Shown here piece by piece: positions 8,809 to 17,792 of a stretch of 64,000 nt of DNA. Origin of the DNA: Streptomyces sp. NBC_01551 (GTDB taxonomy: Bacteria; Actinomycetota; Actinomycetes; Streptomycetales; Streptomycetaceae). Both the position numbers and the translations under genes were made by a program. The DNA is taken from the NCBI RefSeq assembly GCF_026339935.1, contig NZ_JAPEPX010000001.1, positions 558,001 through 622,000 on the forward strand, read 5' to 3'. The notes beneath the pieces were generated by a model. It searched no databases. It worked only from the letters and a program-made list of their open reading frames with translations, and was not told the origin of the DNA. The first letter of the stretch is position 1. Each line of letters begins with the position of its first letter.

Positions 8809-10143
8809 ATGACCATGACCACGCTGCCCGAGGTCACCGCGGGCGCGGACGAGCTGTCCATATGGCCGGCGTCCACCAGCCGCCTGCCGCACGGCGGCCT
8901 CGCCGTCGGCGGGGTGTCCCTCGCCGAGGTGGCCGACCGCTTCGACACCCCGGCGTACGTCCTGGACGAGGGCGAGGTACGGGCCCGCTGCCGGACGTAC
9001 CGGGACGCCTTCCCCGAGGCCGAAGTGATGTACGCCGCCAAGGCGTTCCTGTCCCGGGCGATGGTGCGCTGGGTCGACGAGGAGGGCCTCGGGCTGGACG
9101 TGTGCTCGGCGGGCGAGCTCGAACTCGCCGTCACCGCCGGGTTCCCGCCGGAGCGGATCGTCCTGCACGGCAACGCCAAGTCGCCGCGCGACATCGGGGC
9201 GGCGCTGCGGCTCGGCGTCGGCCGGATCGTGATCGACAGCGCGTCCGAGATCGCCCGGCTGGCGGCCGCCGTGGGGCCGGGCGGCCATCAGAAGGTGCTG
9301 GTCCGGGTGGTCCCCGGGATCTCGGCGGGCGGCCACGAGAAGATCCGGACCGGCACCGACGGCCAGAAGTTCGGGCTGTCGCTCACCGACGGCTCGGCGC
9401 AGCACGCCGTCGCCCGGGTCCTGGGCCAGCCGCAGCTCGAACTGGTCGGCCTGCACTGTCACATCGGCTCGCAGATCACCGAGGTCAAGCCGTACGTGGC
9501 CGCCCTGCGCCGGGTCGTGGGGCTGATGGCGCGGATCCGGGACGCCCACGGCCTGGTGCTGCCCGAGCTGGACATGGGAGGCGGGCACGGCGTCGCGTAC
9601 CGGCCCGGCGAGCCGGCGCTGGACCTCACGGCGCTGGCCCGCGGGCTGCGCGGCGAGCTCGCCTCGGCGTGTGCGGCGGCCGGGCTGGCGGTGCCCCGGC
9701 TGGCCGTCGAGCCGGGCCGGGCGGTCGTCGGGCCGGCGGGGGTTGCGCTGTACCGCGTCCTCTCGGTGAAGCACACCGGGGACCGGGTGTTCGTCGCCGT
9801 GGACGGCGGTATGAGCGACAACCCCCGGCCCGCCCTGTACGGGGTGCGGTACGCGCCCCGGCTGGTCGGCCGCCACTCCGGCGCGGAGCCCCGTACCGCC
9901 ACCGTGGTCGGGCGGCACTGCGAGGCGGGCGACGTCCTCGCCGCCGACGTGGAGCTTCCCGGCGACATCCGGCCCGGTGACCTGCTGGCCGTGCCCGTGG
10001 CGGGCGCGTACCACCTCTCCATGGCCTCCGGCTACAACATGATCGGCCGCCCGCCGGTCGTCGCGGTGGCCGACGGCGCCGCCCGCCTCCTGGTCCGGCG
10101 CGAGACGCTGGACGACTTCCGCGGCCGGGACGTCGGCGCGTAG
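8809..10143 (+). CDS. lysA: diaminopimelate decarboxylase-like PLP enzyme
   Basis: 444 residues, fold type III PLP enzyme. The PLP lysine is in EVMYAAKAFLSRAM near residue 83. Further family motifs are GLHCHIGSQI, LDMGGGHGV, AVEPGRAVVG, GGMSDNPRPALYG, CEAGD (catalytic Cys) and GAYHLSMASGYN. These are the substrate-contacting motifs of meso-diaminopimelate decarboxylase, which makes L-lysine. Streptomycetes usually keep their main lysA next to hom-thrC, so this copy, coupled to a SAV_915-like gene and not to lysine genes, may be a paralog with a stress role or a slightly different substrate (inference). GAGGGG ribosome site upstream. Confidence 0.88.
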   Translation: MTMTTLPEVTAGADELSIWPASTSRLPHGGLAVGGVSLAEVADRFDTPAYVLDEGEVRARCRTYRDAFPEAEVMYAAKAFLSRAMVRWVDEEGLGLDVCSAGELELAVTAGFPPERIVLHGNAKSPRDIGAALRLGVGRIVIDSASEIARLAAAVGPGGHQKVLVRVVPGISAGGHEKIRTGTDGQKFGLSLTDGSAQHAVARVLGQPQLELVGLHCHIGSQITEVKPYVAALRRVVGLMARIRDAHGLVLPELDMGGGHGVAYRPGEPALDLTALARGLRGELASACAAAGLAVPRLAVEPGRAVVGPAGVALYRVLSVKHTGDRVFVAVDGGMSDNPRPALYGVRYAPRLVGRHSGAEPRTATVVGRHCEAGDVLAADVELPGDIRPGDLLAVPVAGAYHLSMASGYNMIGRPPVVAVADGAARLLVRRETLDDFRGRDVGA

Positions 10144-10147
10144 GGGA

Positions 10148-11020
10148 TCAGCCGCACAGCCGGGCCACGCGTTCCAGTTCGTCGGCGAGGACGCCCGGGT
10201 CACGGGGGCCGATGTGGGGGGCCGCGAGGGAACGGACGCGGAACCGGTTGTGCGGCGTGACCTCGTCGGCCTCCTTGATCATGAGGTCCTGGAGTTCCGG
10301 CGGGATCGTGCGGTCCTCGGTGAGCCGCACGAAGGTGCGCGGGATCCGGCCCCACGTCTCGGGCAGGCCCCGGGAGTCGGCGGGCGAGATCGAGGCCGCC
10401 TCGTCGGGTTCGAGGATGTTGAGCAGGGCCCGGATCTCGTGCTCGGGGTAGTCGGCGGCGAGGGCCTCGCGCGCGGCGTCCAGCAGCGCCGGGTCGTTGG
10501 AGCGCCAGTTGATCCGGTTGACGCCCAGTTCCGGGGCGGTCTGGACGACGGGAAGCCGGAAGATCATGCTCGCGGCGGCCTCCGGCGCCGCCATCAGCTC
10601 CATGGCGGACTTCCGCCGGGCGGGGCAGAAGGCCGAGACGTAGACCAGGTGCGCGAGCAGCTCGGGCACCTGGTTGGCGACGGCGTTGAGGGTCACGCCG
10701 CCCATGCTCTGGCCGACGAGGACCACGGGGCCCAGCCGGTGGGCCCGGCGGACGACGGCGGTGACGTGCTCGGCGAAGTCGGCCAGCGTCACCTTGCCCA
10801 GCGGGGAGGGCTCCGTACGCAGCCGCTCCGGGTCCTGCGGTGTCTGGTAGGAGGCGGGGAGGTACGCGCCGGGGCCGTGGCCGGGCAGGTCGACCGCGAC
10901 GGCGCGCTGTCCGCGCAGGGCGAGTTCGGCGAGCAGGGGGGACCAGCCGTACGCGTTGCTGCCGGCTCCGTGGACGAGGACGAAGGTGGGGGCCCCGGCG
11001 GCCCCGGTGGTGTCGGTCAT
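10148..11020 (-). CDS. alpha/beta hydrolase
   Basis: 290 residues with the alpha/beta hydrolase landmarks: oxyanion segment FVLVHGAGSNAYGW near residue 15, nucleophile elbow VLVGQSMGGV near residue 105, and a C-terminal His in LAAPHIGPRD. The sequence resembles the esterase/hydroxynitrile lyase-like (MenH/SABP2-like) branch. No signal peptide; cytoplasmic esterase or similar. Convergent with the decarboxylase gene, only 4 bp apart. Substrate unknown. Confidence 0.85.
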   Translation of the reverse strand: MTDTTGAAGAPTFVLVHGAGSNAYGWSPLLAELALRGQRAVAVDLPGHGPGAYLPASYQTPQDPERLRTEPSPLGKVTLADFAEHVTAVVRRAHRLGPVVLVGQSMGGVTLNAVANQVPELLAHLVYVSAFCPARRKSAMELMAAPEAAASMIFRLPVVQTAPELGVNRINWRSNDPALLDAAREALAADYPEHEIRALLNILEPDEAASISPADSRGLPETWGRIPRTFVRLTEDRTIPPELQDLMIKEADEVTPHNRFRVRSLAAPHIGPRDPGVLADELERVARLCG

Positions 11021-11109
11021 GCGGTCAACCGTACGAGCCGATGATCATGTACACGGCGAGATCCGGCCATGTCCGGCCCCCGCCGCCCGCCGGGCGGTGC
11101 TCCCCCGCC

Positions 11110-13047
11110 TCAGCCCGCGTGGACGTGGGGGCGGCGGTTGCGGTCGGGTTCCGCCTCGCGGATGACCTCGCGGGTGACGGGGGCGACTTCGCCCTGTCCG
11201 AAGAGGAAGAAGCGGAGGAAGTTGGCCATCGGGTTGCCCTCGGTCCATTCGAAGTAGATGTGGGGGCGTTGCCCGGTCTCGTCCCGGACGTGGAGGAGGA
11301 GGGCGGCGAGCGCGTTGGGGATGCTGGAGCTCTCCAGGGTCAGGACGCGGTAGCGGTCGTGCAGGACCTCACCGCGCACCCGCATGCCGGATTCGAACTC
11401 CGACGCGTCCAGGACGGTGACCTCGACGAACATCACGTCGTCCTCGGCCGGAATGTCGTTGTCCGCGCGGATTTGCGCCTTCTTCTGCCTGTACTCGTCG
11501 AGGTCCCGGCTGTCGGGCTCGTTGGCGATGAGCCGGATGGTGCGGTTGGCGGTGTCACGGATGAACCGCTGCGCCATGTCGTCGAACTCCACGTGCGTGA
11601 CGCGCAGCTCGAAGACCCGGGCGAGCCGGGACAGGAGGGACAGCGCCATGATGCCGCCGATGAAGCAGGCGCCGATCTTCACGCCGTCCGGCCGCTCCAC
11701 GACGTTGACGGCGGTGGTGTAGATGAAGACGGCCGAGATGACGCCGAAGCCGATCGTCCAGCCGCGCTCGCCGGCCCGGCGGGCGGCGATGGTCACGGCG
11801 ACGGCCGCCGAGGTGATCAGGACGAGGACACCGGTGGCGTAGGCGCCGCCCTGGGCGTCGACGTCGGCGTTGAAGATCCAGGTCACCAGGAAGGCGATCA
11901 GCGTGAACACGATGACCATCGGGCGCAGGGCACGGGCCCACTGCGGGGCCATGCCGTAGCGGGGCAGGTAGCGCGGCATCAGGTTCAGCAGGCCCGCCAT
12001 CGCGGAGGCGCCGGCGAACCACAGGATCAGGATCGTCGAGATGTCGTAGACCGTGCCGAAGGCAGAGCCCAGGTACTCGTGTGCCAGGTAGGCGAGGGCG
12101 CGGCCGTTGGCCTCGCCGCCCGGCTCGAACTGGGCGGCCGGGATCAGCAGGGTGGTGATCAGGCTGGAGCAGATCAGGAAGACGCTCATGATCACTGCGG
12201 CCGTGGTCAGCAGCTTCTTCGCACCGCGGATCCGGCCGGCGGGCCTCTCCTCGGTGTCCGCGGGGTCGCCGTGGACGTGCGGCATGACCGCCACGCCGGT
12301 CTCGAAGCCGGAGAGGCCGAGCGCGAGCTTCGGGAACACGACGAGGGCGATGGCGATCATCATGAAGACGTTGCCGTGCTCGGCGGTCAGCGCGGTCGTC
12401 CAGTCGGTGATGACCTGCGGTTCGGCGAACACGTTCCACAGCCCCACCGCCACCACGACGACGTTCAGGCCGAGATAGGTGGCCACCAGGACCACCGCGA
12501 CGCCGATGGCCTCGCTGAACCCCTTGAGGAACACCGCGCCGAGCAGCGCGATCATGATCAGGGTGATCAGCACCTCGTGCCCGTGCAGGGTGGAGGTCAG
12601 GTGCGGGTTCTCCACCAGGTGGGCGGTCGCGTCCGCGGCCGACAGGGTGATGGTGATCAGGAAGTCGGTGGCCGCGAACCCGAGCAGGGTCAGGACGAAC
12701 AGCTTCCCCTTCCAGAAGGTCAGCAGCCGCTCCAGCATGGCGATGGAACCCTCGCCGTGCGGGCTCTCCTCGGCCACCCGCCGGTAGACGGGCAGCGCAC
12801 CGAACAGGGTCAGCAGCACGAGCACGATGGTCGCCAGCGGCGACAGCAGACCGGCCGCCAGGAAGGCGATGCCGGGCTGGTAGCCGAGGGTGGAGAAGTA
12901 GTCCAGACCGGTCAGGCACATGACGCGCCACCACGGCCTGCCGTGGGGCTGGGCCGCCGCCTCCTTGGCGGCGGGCGAACTCGTCTGGGCGGTCAAGCCT
13001 TCCAGCAGCCACGCCCGCAGGCGCGAGGTGCGGGCAGGGGTGGCCAT
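11110..13047 (-). CDS. APC superfamily permease with C-terminal cytoplasmic domain
   Basis: 645 residues. ATG start ([14 protein letters not shown]) with AGGAGC at 8 bp; the frame extends upstream to 13131 but overlaps the putative KdpE box there. About 12 membrane segments start with [21 protein letters not shown] cytoplasmic C-terminal part of about 170 residues follows (from [17 protein letters not shown] onward). N-terminal helix motifs and length fit the APC group that includes potassium importers of KUP/KimA type as well as amino acid transporters. Its place beside KdpB, KimA and Kdp genes favours ion uptake or osmoadaptation. Substrate not established. Confidence 0.82.
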   Translation of the reverse strand: MATPARTSRLRAWLLEGLTAQTSSPAAKEAAAQPHGRPWWRVMCLTGLDYFSTLGYQPGIAFLAAGLLSPLATIVLVLLTLFGALPVYRRVAEESPHGEGSIAMLERLLTFWKGKLFVLTLLGFAATDFLITITLSAADATAHLVENPHLTSTLHGHEVLITLIMIALLGAVFLKGFSEAIGVAVVLVATYLGLNVVVVAVGLWNVFAEPQVITDWTTALTAEHGNVFMMIAIALVVFPKLALGLSGFETGVAVMPHVHGDPADTEERPAGRIRGAKKLLTTAAVIMSVFLICSSLITTLLIPAAQFEPGGEANGRALAYLAHEYLGSAFGTVYDISTILILWFAGASAMAGLLNLMPRYLPRYGMAPQWARALRPMVIVFTLIAFLVTWIFNADVDAQGGAYATGVLVLITSAAVAVTIAARRAGERGWTIGFGVISAVFIYTTAVNVVERPDGVKIGACFIGGIMALSLLSRLARVFELRVTHVEFDDMAQRFIRDTANRTIRLIANEPDSRDLDEYRQKKAQIRADNDIPAEDDVMFVEVTVLDASEFESGMRVRGEVLHDRYRVLTLESSSIPNALAALLLHVRDETGQRPHIYFEWTEGNPMANFLRFFLFGQGEVAPVTREVIREAEPDRNRRPHVHAG

Positions 13048-13131
13048 CGTGGGGTGCTCCTGTCGTACGGCATGGTTTCGGCCATCGACGCGACGGCCGA
13101 GCCAGCGTACGAATTCTGATCGTCCGCGCAC

Positions 13132-13153
13132 GGATCTGAGCGAATCCTGACGT
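13132..13153 (-). promoter_or_regulatory. tandem 11-bp direct repeat (putative KdpE box) upstream of the APC permease
   Basis: On the minus strand ACGTCAGGATT (13153-13143) is followed directly by CGCTCAGATCC (13142-13132), a less perfect second half. It lies in the 157-bp gap between the orphan kdpB and the permease, about 85 bp upstream of the permease ATG. This suggests the permease has its own promoter. Confidence 0.42.
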
Positions 13154-13204
13154 GTCTTTAACGCGAACCGCTCCCCCGGCGTAGCGGGCGGCCGCCGCGG
13201 GGCA

Positions 13205-15355
13205 TCACCCCAGGCCGGGGATGGTGGAGACCACGAGGTCGATGACCTTGATGCCGACGAAGGGCAGGACGAGGCCGCCGAGGCCGTAGACGGCGAGGTT
13301 GCGGCGCAGCAGGTCGTGCGCGGAGGCCGGGGTGTAGCGGACCCCGCGCAGCGAGAGCGGGATCAGCGCCACGATGATCAGGGCGTTGAAGATGATCGCC
13401 GAGGCGATGGCCGAGGTGGGGCTGTGCAGTCCCATGACGTTGAGCGCGCCGAGCCCCGGAAAGGCCGACGCGAACATGGCCGGAATGATCGCGAAGTACT
13501 TCGCGACGTCATTGGTGATCGAGAAGGTGGTCAGGGCCCCCCGGGTGATGAGGAGTTGCTTGCCGATCTCGACGATGTCGAGGAGCTTGGCGGGATTGGA
13601 GTCCAGGTCCACCATGTTCCCGGCCTCCTTGGCGGCCGAGGTGCCCGTGTTCATCGCCACGCCCACGTCCGCCTGCGCGAGGGCCGGGGCGTCGTTCGTT
13701 CCGTCACCCGTCATCGCGACGAGCCTGCCGCCCGCCTGCTCCCGCTTGATCAGGGCGAGCTTGTCCTCCGGGGTGGCCTCGGCGAGGTACTCGTCGACAC
13801 CGGCCTCCCGCGCGATCGCGGCCGCGGTCAGCGGGTTGTCCCCGGTGACCATGACCGTACGGATGCCCATGCGGCGCAGTTCCGCGAACCGCTCGGCGAT
13901 CCCGTCCTTGACGACGTCCTTGAGGTGGATGATCCCGAGGACGCGCGGGCCCTCCCAGTCGTGGACGGCGACCAGCAGGGGCGTGCCGCCCGACCGCGAC
14001 ACCCGCGCGGCCCACTCGGCGGCCTCGGGCGGCACGCTGCCGCCGCGCATCGTCACCCAGTCGGTGATCTGGGGGACGGCGCCCTTGCGAATGGCGCAGC
14101 CGGTCCCGTTGTCCCAGCTCAGGTTGAGCCCGCTCATCCGGGTCCGGGCGCTGAACTCCACGAAGCGCGGATGGCTCAGCTCGTGCTCCGCCGGGGCCGT
14201 CAGTCCGTACCGCTCGGCGAGGGCGACGACGGAGCGGCCCTCGGGGGTGTCGTCGGCGAGCGAGGAGAGCTGCGCGGCGTCGGCCAGTGCGGCGTGCTCG
14301 ACGCCCGGGAGCGGGAAGAACCGCTCGGCTTCCCGGTTGCCGGTGGTGATGGTGCCGGTCTTGTCGAGGAGCAGGGTGTTCACGTCCCCGGCGGCCTCCA
14401 CGGCCCGGCCGCTCATCGCCAGGACGTTGCGCTGCACGAGGCGGTCCATGCCGGCGATGCCGATCGCGGAGAGCAGTGCGCCGATGGTGGTGGGGATGAG
14501 GGTGACGAGCAGCGCCACGAGCACGGCCGTGGACTGGGCGGCGCGGGCGTGGGCGGCCATCGGCTGGAGGGTGACCACGACGAGTACGAAGATCACCGTC
14601 ATGGCGGCCAGCAGGATGTTGAGGGCGATCTCGTTGGGGGTCTTCTGCCGGGCCGCCCCCTCGACCAGGGAGATCATGCGGTCCAGGAAGCCGTGGCCGG
14701 GGCGGGAGGTGACCCGGACGACGACCGAGTCGGACAGGACGGTCGTGCCGCCGGTGACACCACAGCGGTCGCCGCCCGACTCGCGCAGCACGGGCGCCGA
14801 TTCGCCCGTGACGGCGGATTCGTCGATCATGGCGGCGCCGTCCACGACGTCGCCGTCCGCCGGGATCATCCCGCCCGCCTCGACGAGGACGAAGTCGAAG
14901 GGCTGGAGTTCGGCCGCGGTGACGGTCTCCGTCTCGGCGCGGCGCAGGTCGGTCCCGTACGTCCAGTGCTTCAGCCGCAGCGCGACCGTGTCGGTACGGG
15001 CCTTGCGCAGCGACTCCGCCTGCGCGCGGCCGCGGCCCTCCGCGACCGCCTCGGCGAGGTTCGCGAAGAGCACGGTCAGCCACAGCCATCCGCTGATCAC
15101 CCAGGTGAACACCGACGGGTGCAGGAGCCCGGAGAGCGTGGTCCAGGCGGATCCGACGGCGACGACGAACAGCACCGGCTTGCGCACCAGTTCGCGCGGC
15201 CGGAGCTTGCGCACCGCCTCGCGGGCCGAGGCCGCCAGGCGTGCCGGCTCCAGCACGCTCGCCGGTCCGGGGCGCTTGCGGGACGGCCGGTTCACGGGGG
15301 CCGGCGACGGGGTCCCGAGACCCGGCGGGGTGTGCTGGGCGGCAGCGGAGGGCAT
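13205..15355 (-). CDS. kdpB: stand-alone KdpB-type P-type ATPase subunit
   Basis: 716 residues from ATG ([14 protein letters not shown]) with AGAAGG at 8 bp; the longer open frame upstream only shadows the KimA-like gene. All KdpB catalytic parts are intact: [12 protein letters not shown], phosphorylation site [13 protein letters not shown] near residue 330, [10 protein letters not shown], and [34 protein letters not shown]. No KdpA, KdpC or KdpF lies beside it; it sits 50 bp downstream of the KimA-like gene and upstream of the APC permease. The locus 2 kb away encodes a second, complete KdpFABC. It may serve as an alternative pump subunit for that complex or act with the neighbouring permeases (inference). 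Confidence 0.9.
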   Translation of the reverse strand: MPSAAAQHTPPGLGTPSPAPVNRPSRKRPGPASVLEPARLAASAREAVRKLRPRELVRKPVLFVVAVGSAWTTLSGLLHPSVFTWVISGWLWLTVLFANLAEAVAEGRGRAQAESLRKARTDTVALRLKHWTYGTDLRRAETETVTAAELQPFDFVLVEAGGMIPADGDVVDGAAMIDESAVTGESAPVLRESGGDRCGVTGGTTVLSDSVVVRVTSRPGHGFLDRMISLVEGAARQKTPNEIALNILLAAMTVIFVLVVVTLQPMAAHARAAQSTAVLVALLVTLIPTTIGALLSAIGIAGMDRLVQRNVLAMSGRAVEAAGDVNTLLLDKTGTITTGNREAERFFPLPGVEHAALADAAQLSSLADDTPEGRSVVALAERYGLTAPAEHELSHPRFVEFSARTRMSGLNLSWDNGTGCAIRKGAVPQITDWVTMRGGSVPPEAAEWAARVSRSGGTPLLVAVHDWEGPRVLGIIHLKDVVKDGIAERFAELRRMGIRTVMVTGDNPLTAAAIAREAGVDEYLAEATPEDKLALIKREQAGGRLVAMTGDGTNDAPALAQADVGVAMNTGTSAAKEAGNMVDLDSNPAKLLDIVEIGKQLLITRGALTTFSITNDVAKYFAIIPAMFASAFPGLGALNVMGLHSPTSAIASAIIFNALIIVALIPLSLRGVRYTPASAHDLLRRNLAVYGLGGLVLPFVGIKVIDLVVSTIPGLG

Positions 15356-15405
15356 CGAGTGGCCTTCTGGGAGAGGGGGTCCGGTCGGGGTGGTGGGTCG
15401 TGCCG

Positions 15406-17274
15406 TCAGCGCGCGTCGTCGGTGATGCGGAACCGCAGTCGGCAGATCACCGCGTCGGTGTCGCGGCGTACGGCGTGGGCGACGACGGATCCGCGCTGGT
15501 TCTGCAGGAGGCGCTGCCACAGGTGCGCGGGCTCGGTCTCCGGGATCAGGACGGTGACCTGGGAGTCCGGGTGGGTGGCGGTGAGTTCGCGGACGTAGCC
15601 GGAGACCGGGCGGCCCAGGGCGCGGGTCGGTGAGGTGAGCTCGACGAGTGCGACGCCGGGGTTCCAGAGCTCCCAGTCGCGGCGCAGTGCTTCGGCGTTC
15701 TTGCGGTCCTCGGTCGCGGGGTGGGTGACGGTGACGGCGAGGACCTCGTCGCCCAGCGAGCGGGCGGCGGTCAAGGCCTGGCAGGTCAGCCTCGACAGTC
15801 CGGAGACGGGGACGACGACCAGCGAGCGGGCCCGGGTCGGGGGCTGCGGGATCCGGCCGAGTTCCAGGCGCTCGCCGATGCGTGCGTAGGTGCGCTGGAT
15901 CTTCTCGAAGCCGAGGACCAGCAGCGGCAGGGCCAGCACGATCAGCCAGGCGCCCTCGGTGAACTTGGTGGCGGTGACGACGACGGCCGCCACCCCGGTC
16001 AGGAGCGCGCCGAACCCGTTGAGGGCGGCGTTGGCCTGCCAGCGCGCGGGGCGCTCCCCGTACCAGTGCCGGACCATCCCGACCTGGCAGACGGTGAAGC
16101 CGACGAACACGCCGATCGCGAAGAGCGGGACGAGGGTGTTGGTGTCGCCGCCGGAGAAGACCAGCAGGAGCGCGGAGACGGCGGCGAGCGCGAGGACGCC
16201 GTGCCGGTGCACCTGGCGGTCGGCCTTGAGGGCGAACAGGTGCGGCAGGTGGTTGTCGCGGGCCAGCAGGCTCATCAGGACCGGCAGGCCCCCGAAGGAG
16301 GTGTTGGCGGCGAGGGCGAGGAGAACCATGGTGGCGAACTGGACGACGTAGAAGGCCGCGTTGTGCCCGAAGGAGGCGTCGGCGAGCTGGGCGAGGACGG
16401 TGACGCCCTCGACCGGCTGGAGGTGGAAGCGGCCGATCAGGACGGAAAGGCCGATCAGCATCACGCCCAGCAGGGCGCCGAGCGCGACCTCGGTGCGTTG
16501 GGCGCGGCGGGCGGCCGGGGCACGGAAGGACGGCACGGCGTTGGCGACGGCCTCGACGCCGGTCAGCGCCGAGCAGCCGGCCGCGAAGGCCTTCAGGAGC
16601 AGCAGCGCGCCGACGGTGGTGGCGCCCTCGCCGAGTGCGGAGGCGTGCCCCGCGGCGGAGGTGGTGCTGACCGGGCCGTCCCGGAACAGGCCGACGGTGA
16701 TCATGGCGAGGATCGAGCCGACGAACAGGGCCGTCGGCAGCAGGAACAGCCTCGCCGAGTCGACGACGCCGCGCAGGTTGACGGCGGTGACCAGGAGGAG
16801 GACGCCGAGGCAGATCCACACCCGCTCCCCGTACAGCTGCGGGAAGGCGGAGGTCAGGGCGGCCACGCCGGCCGTGACCGACACGGCGACGTTCAGCACG
16901 TAGTCGAGGATCAGCGAGGCCGCGGCGACCAGGCCGGTCCGCCGCCCCAGGTGCCGCTTGGCCACGGCGTACGAGCCGCCGCCGTCCGGGAACGCGGCGA
17001 TGACCTGCCGGTACGAGGCCACCAGCACGGCCAGGAGCGCGGCGATCGCGAGCGTGACGGGCAGCGTGAACCCCAGCCCGTACGCCCCGGCGGCCGCGAG
17101 CACCAGCACGATCGACTCGGGCCCGTACGCGACGGAGGCCATCGCGTCGAGGGAGAGCGCGCAGAGCCCCTGGAGGGCGGTCAGCCTGTGACGGGCGTCG
17201 GCCCCGATATCAGGGGGTTCCTCCGTGCCCGCCGCCTTGAGCGCCGTGTCCGGTGTGCCTGCGTGTATGGCCAT
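15406..17274 (-). CDS. kimA: KimA-like high-affinity potassium importer
   Basis: 622 residues, close to the 607 of Bacillus subtilis KimA. ATG start ([12 protein letters not shown]) behind GGAGGA. The N-terminus [25 protein letters not shown], the segment [15 protein letters not shown] and [17 protein letters not shown] follow KimA closely. About 12 membrane helices precede a cytoplasmic C-terminal domain of about 150 residues ([19 protein letters not shown]...) like that of KimA. KimA is a K+/H+ symporter of the APC superfamily, controlled by c-di-AMP in Bacillus. Other APC permeases are the alternative, but similarity to KimA is strong by eye. Divergent from the kdp operon, sharing a 340-bp regulatory region. 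Confidence 0.82.
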   Translation of the reverse strand: MAIHAGTPDTALKAAGTEEPPDIGADARHRLTALQGLCALSLDAMASVAYGPESIVLVLAAAGAYGLGFTLPVTLAIAALLAVLVASYRQVIAAFPDGGGSYAVAKRHLGRRTGLVAAASLILDYVLNVAVSVTAGVAALTSAFPQLYGERVWICLGVLLLVTAVNLRGVVDSARLFLLPTALFVGSILAMITVGLFRDGPVSTTSAAGHASALGEGATTVGALLLLKAFAAGCSALTGVEAVANAVPSFRAPAARRAQRTEVALGALLGVMLIGLSVLIGRFHLQPVEGVTVLAQLADASFGHNAAFYVVQFATMVLLALAANTSFGGLPVLMSLLARDNHLPHLFALKADRQVHRHGVLALAAVSALLLVFSGGDTNTLVPLFAIGVFVGFTVCQVGMVRHWYGERPARWQANAALNGFGALLTGVAAVVVTATKFTEGAWLIVLALPLLVLGFEKIQRTYARIGERLELGRIPQPPTRARSLVVVPVSGLSRLTCQALTAARSLGDEVLAVTVTHPATEDRKNAEALRRDWELWNPGVALVELTSPTRALGRPVSGYVRELTATHPDSQVTVLIPETEPAHLWQRLLQNQRGSVVAHAVRRDTDAVICRLRFRITDDAR

Positions 17275-17385
17275 GACGTGGTTCCTCCGATTGGGCAAAG
17301 TCGAGGAACAGCGTCGAGGCCGGAAGGCGCCCTGCCCAGCACTCTTGGCGGCATCCATACGCCCGCTGCCGCACTCTTCACGCCC

Positions 17386-17460
17386 TCCATACGGGGGGAT
17401 CGGCGGTCCATACGGGGGGATCGGCGGCGCCTCACGCGCTCCGCACGGGGGGCGCGGCGG
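17386..17460 (+). repeat. tandem 21-bp repeats upstream of kdp
   Basis: Two perfect 21-bp copies, each beginning TCCATACGGGGGG and ending CGGCGG, lie head to tail at 17386-17406 and 17407-17427. A third copy at 17440-17460 matches 17 of 21 positions. The core recalls a protein-binding iteron. They precede the putative KdpE boxes by about 20 bp. Confidence 0.75.
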
Positions 17461-17476
17461 CGCCGCGGCGGGGTCC

Positions 17477-17530
17477 GCGTCAGGGGAGCGTCAAGAGTTC
17501 CGGCGCCCCCGTATGGAGCCCGTCAAGGAG
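17477..17530 (+). promoter_or_regulatory. tandem 11-bp direct repeat (putative KdpE box) upstream of kdpFABC
   Basis: GCGTCAGGGGA (17477-17487) is followed directly by GCGTCAAGAGT (17488-17498), and CCGTCAAGGAG lies at 17520-17530, 32 bp after the second copy. This is the best match to the shared motif and stands in front of the operon that encodes KdpE. The kdp operon is the classical KdpE target, which supports the assignment. Confidence 0.58.
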
Positions 17531-17614
17531 TCTTAACGCACCGCTGAGCTCGCGGTTTGCTCGTACTCGGCCACTCCGGCCGATTCCATTCACCACTTCA
17601 TCCAGGAGCTCACG

Positions 17615-17698
17615 ATGGCCGATCTGGCCTTCGTCGTCACCACGGTCGCGGTCTTCGCGCTGGTGGCTCTCATCGCCAAGGGGGTGACCAAGCTGTGA
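17615..17698 (+). CDS. 27-residue single-pass membrane peptide upstream of kdpF
   Basis: Small ORF starting [14 protein letters not shown] and ending in a basic tail AKGVTKL. One hydrophobic helix spans almost its full length. It has its own AGGAG site 6 bp before the ATG. Its stop overlaps the GTG start of kdpF (GTGA), so the two are translationally coupled. It looks like a second KdpF-like lipid-stabiliser or a regulatory membrane peptide of the Kdp pump. It is below the size cut-off of most gene callers; function is inferred from position only. Confidence 0.7.
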   Translation: MADLAFVVTTVAVFALVALIAKGVTKL

Positions 17699-17784
17699 CC
17701 GCCGAGAACATCGTCGGCCTGCTCGTGGCCGTCTCCCTGCTGGGTTACCTCATCCTCGCCCTTGTGTACCCGGAGAGGTTCTGA
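17695..17784 (+). CDS. kdpF: potassium-transporting ATPase subunit KdpF
   Basis: 29 residues, [19 protein letters not shown]..., ending YPERF. One transmembrane helix plus the short acidic/basic ends typical of KdpF, which stabilises the KdpABC complex in the membrane. GTG start overlapping the previous small ORF; ends 8 bp before kdpA. Length is standard for KdpF. Confidence 0.9.
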   Translation: MTAENIVGLLVAVSLLGYLILALVYPERF

Positions 17785-17792
17785 GCACTGAC

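Larger units (their letters stand above)
17275..17614. promoter_or_regulatory. shared kimA / kdp intergenic control region
   Basis: This 340-bp divergent region holds the ribosome site of the KimA-like gene at its left end, tandem 21-bp repeats in the middle, then putative KdpE boxes and the kdp leader with an AGGAG site at 17604-17608. I found no c-di-AMP (ydaO-type) riboswitch. No convincing sigma-70-type -10 could be fixed for either direction. Confidence 0.6.

Noticed and set aside
13205..16819. 1204-codon frame suggesting a KdpB fusion
   Set aside because: The N-terminal 490 codons are Arg/Pro-rich and antiparallel to nothing real; they overlap the KimA-like gene in another frame. KdpB proper starts at 15355 with a ribosome site.
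17386..17460. Origin or plasmid iterons
   Set aside because: No rep gene or DnaA boxes nearby; position between two divergent transporter genes indicates transcription control.
17275..17614. c-di-AMP (ydaO) riboswitch upstream of the KimA-like gene
   Set aside because: KimA is riboswitch-controlled in Bacillus, but I could not find the conserved ydaO helices and loops in either strand of the leader.
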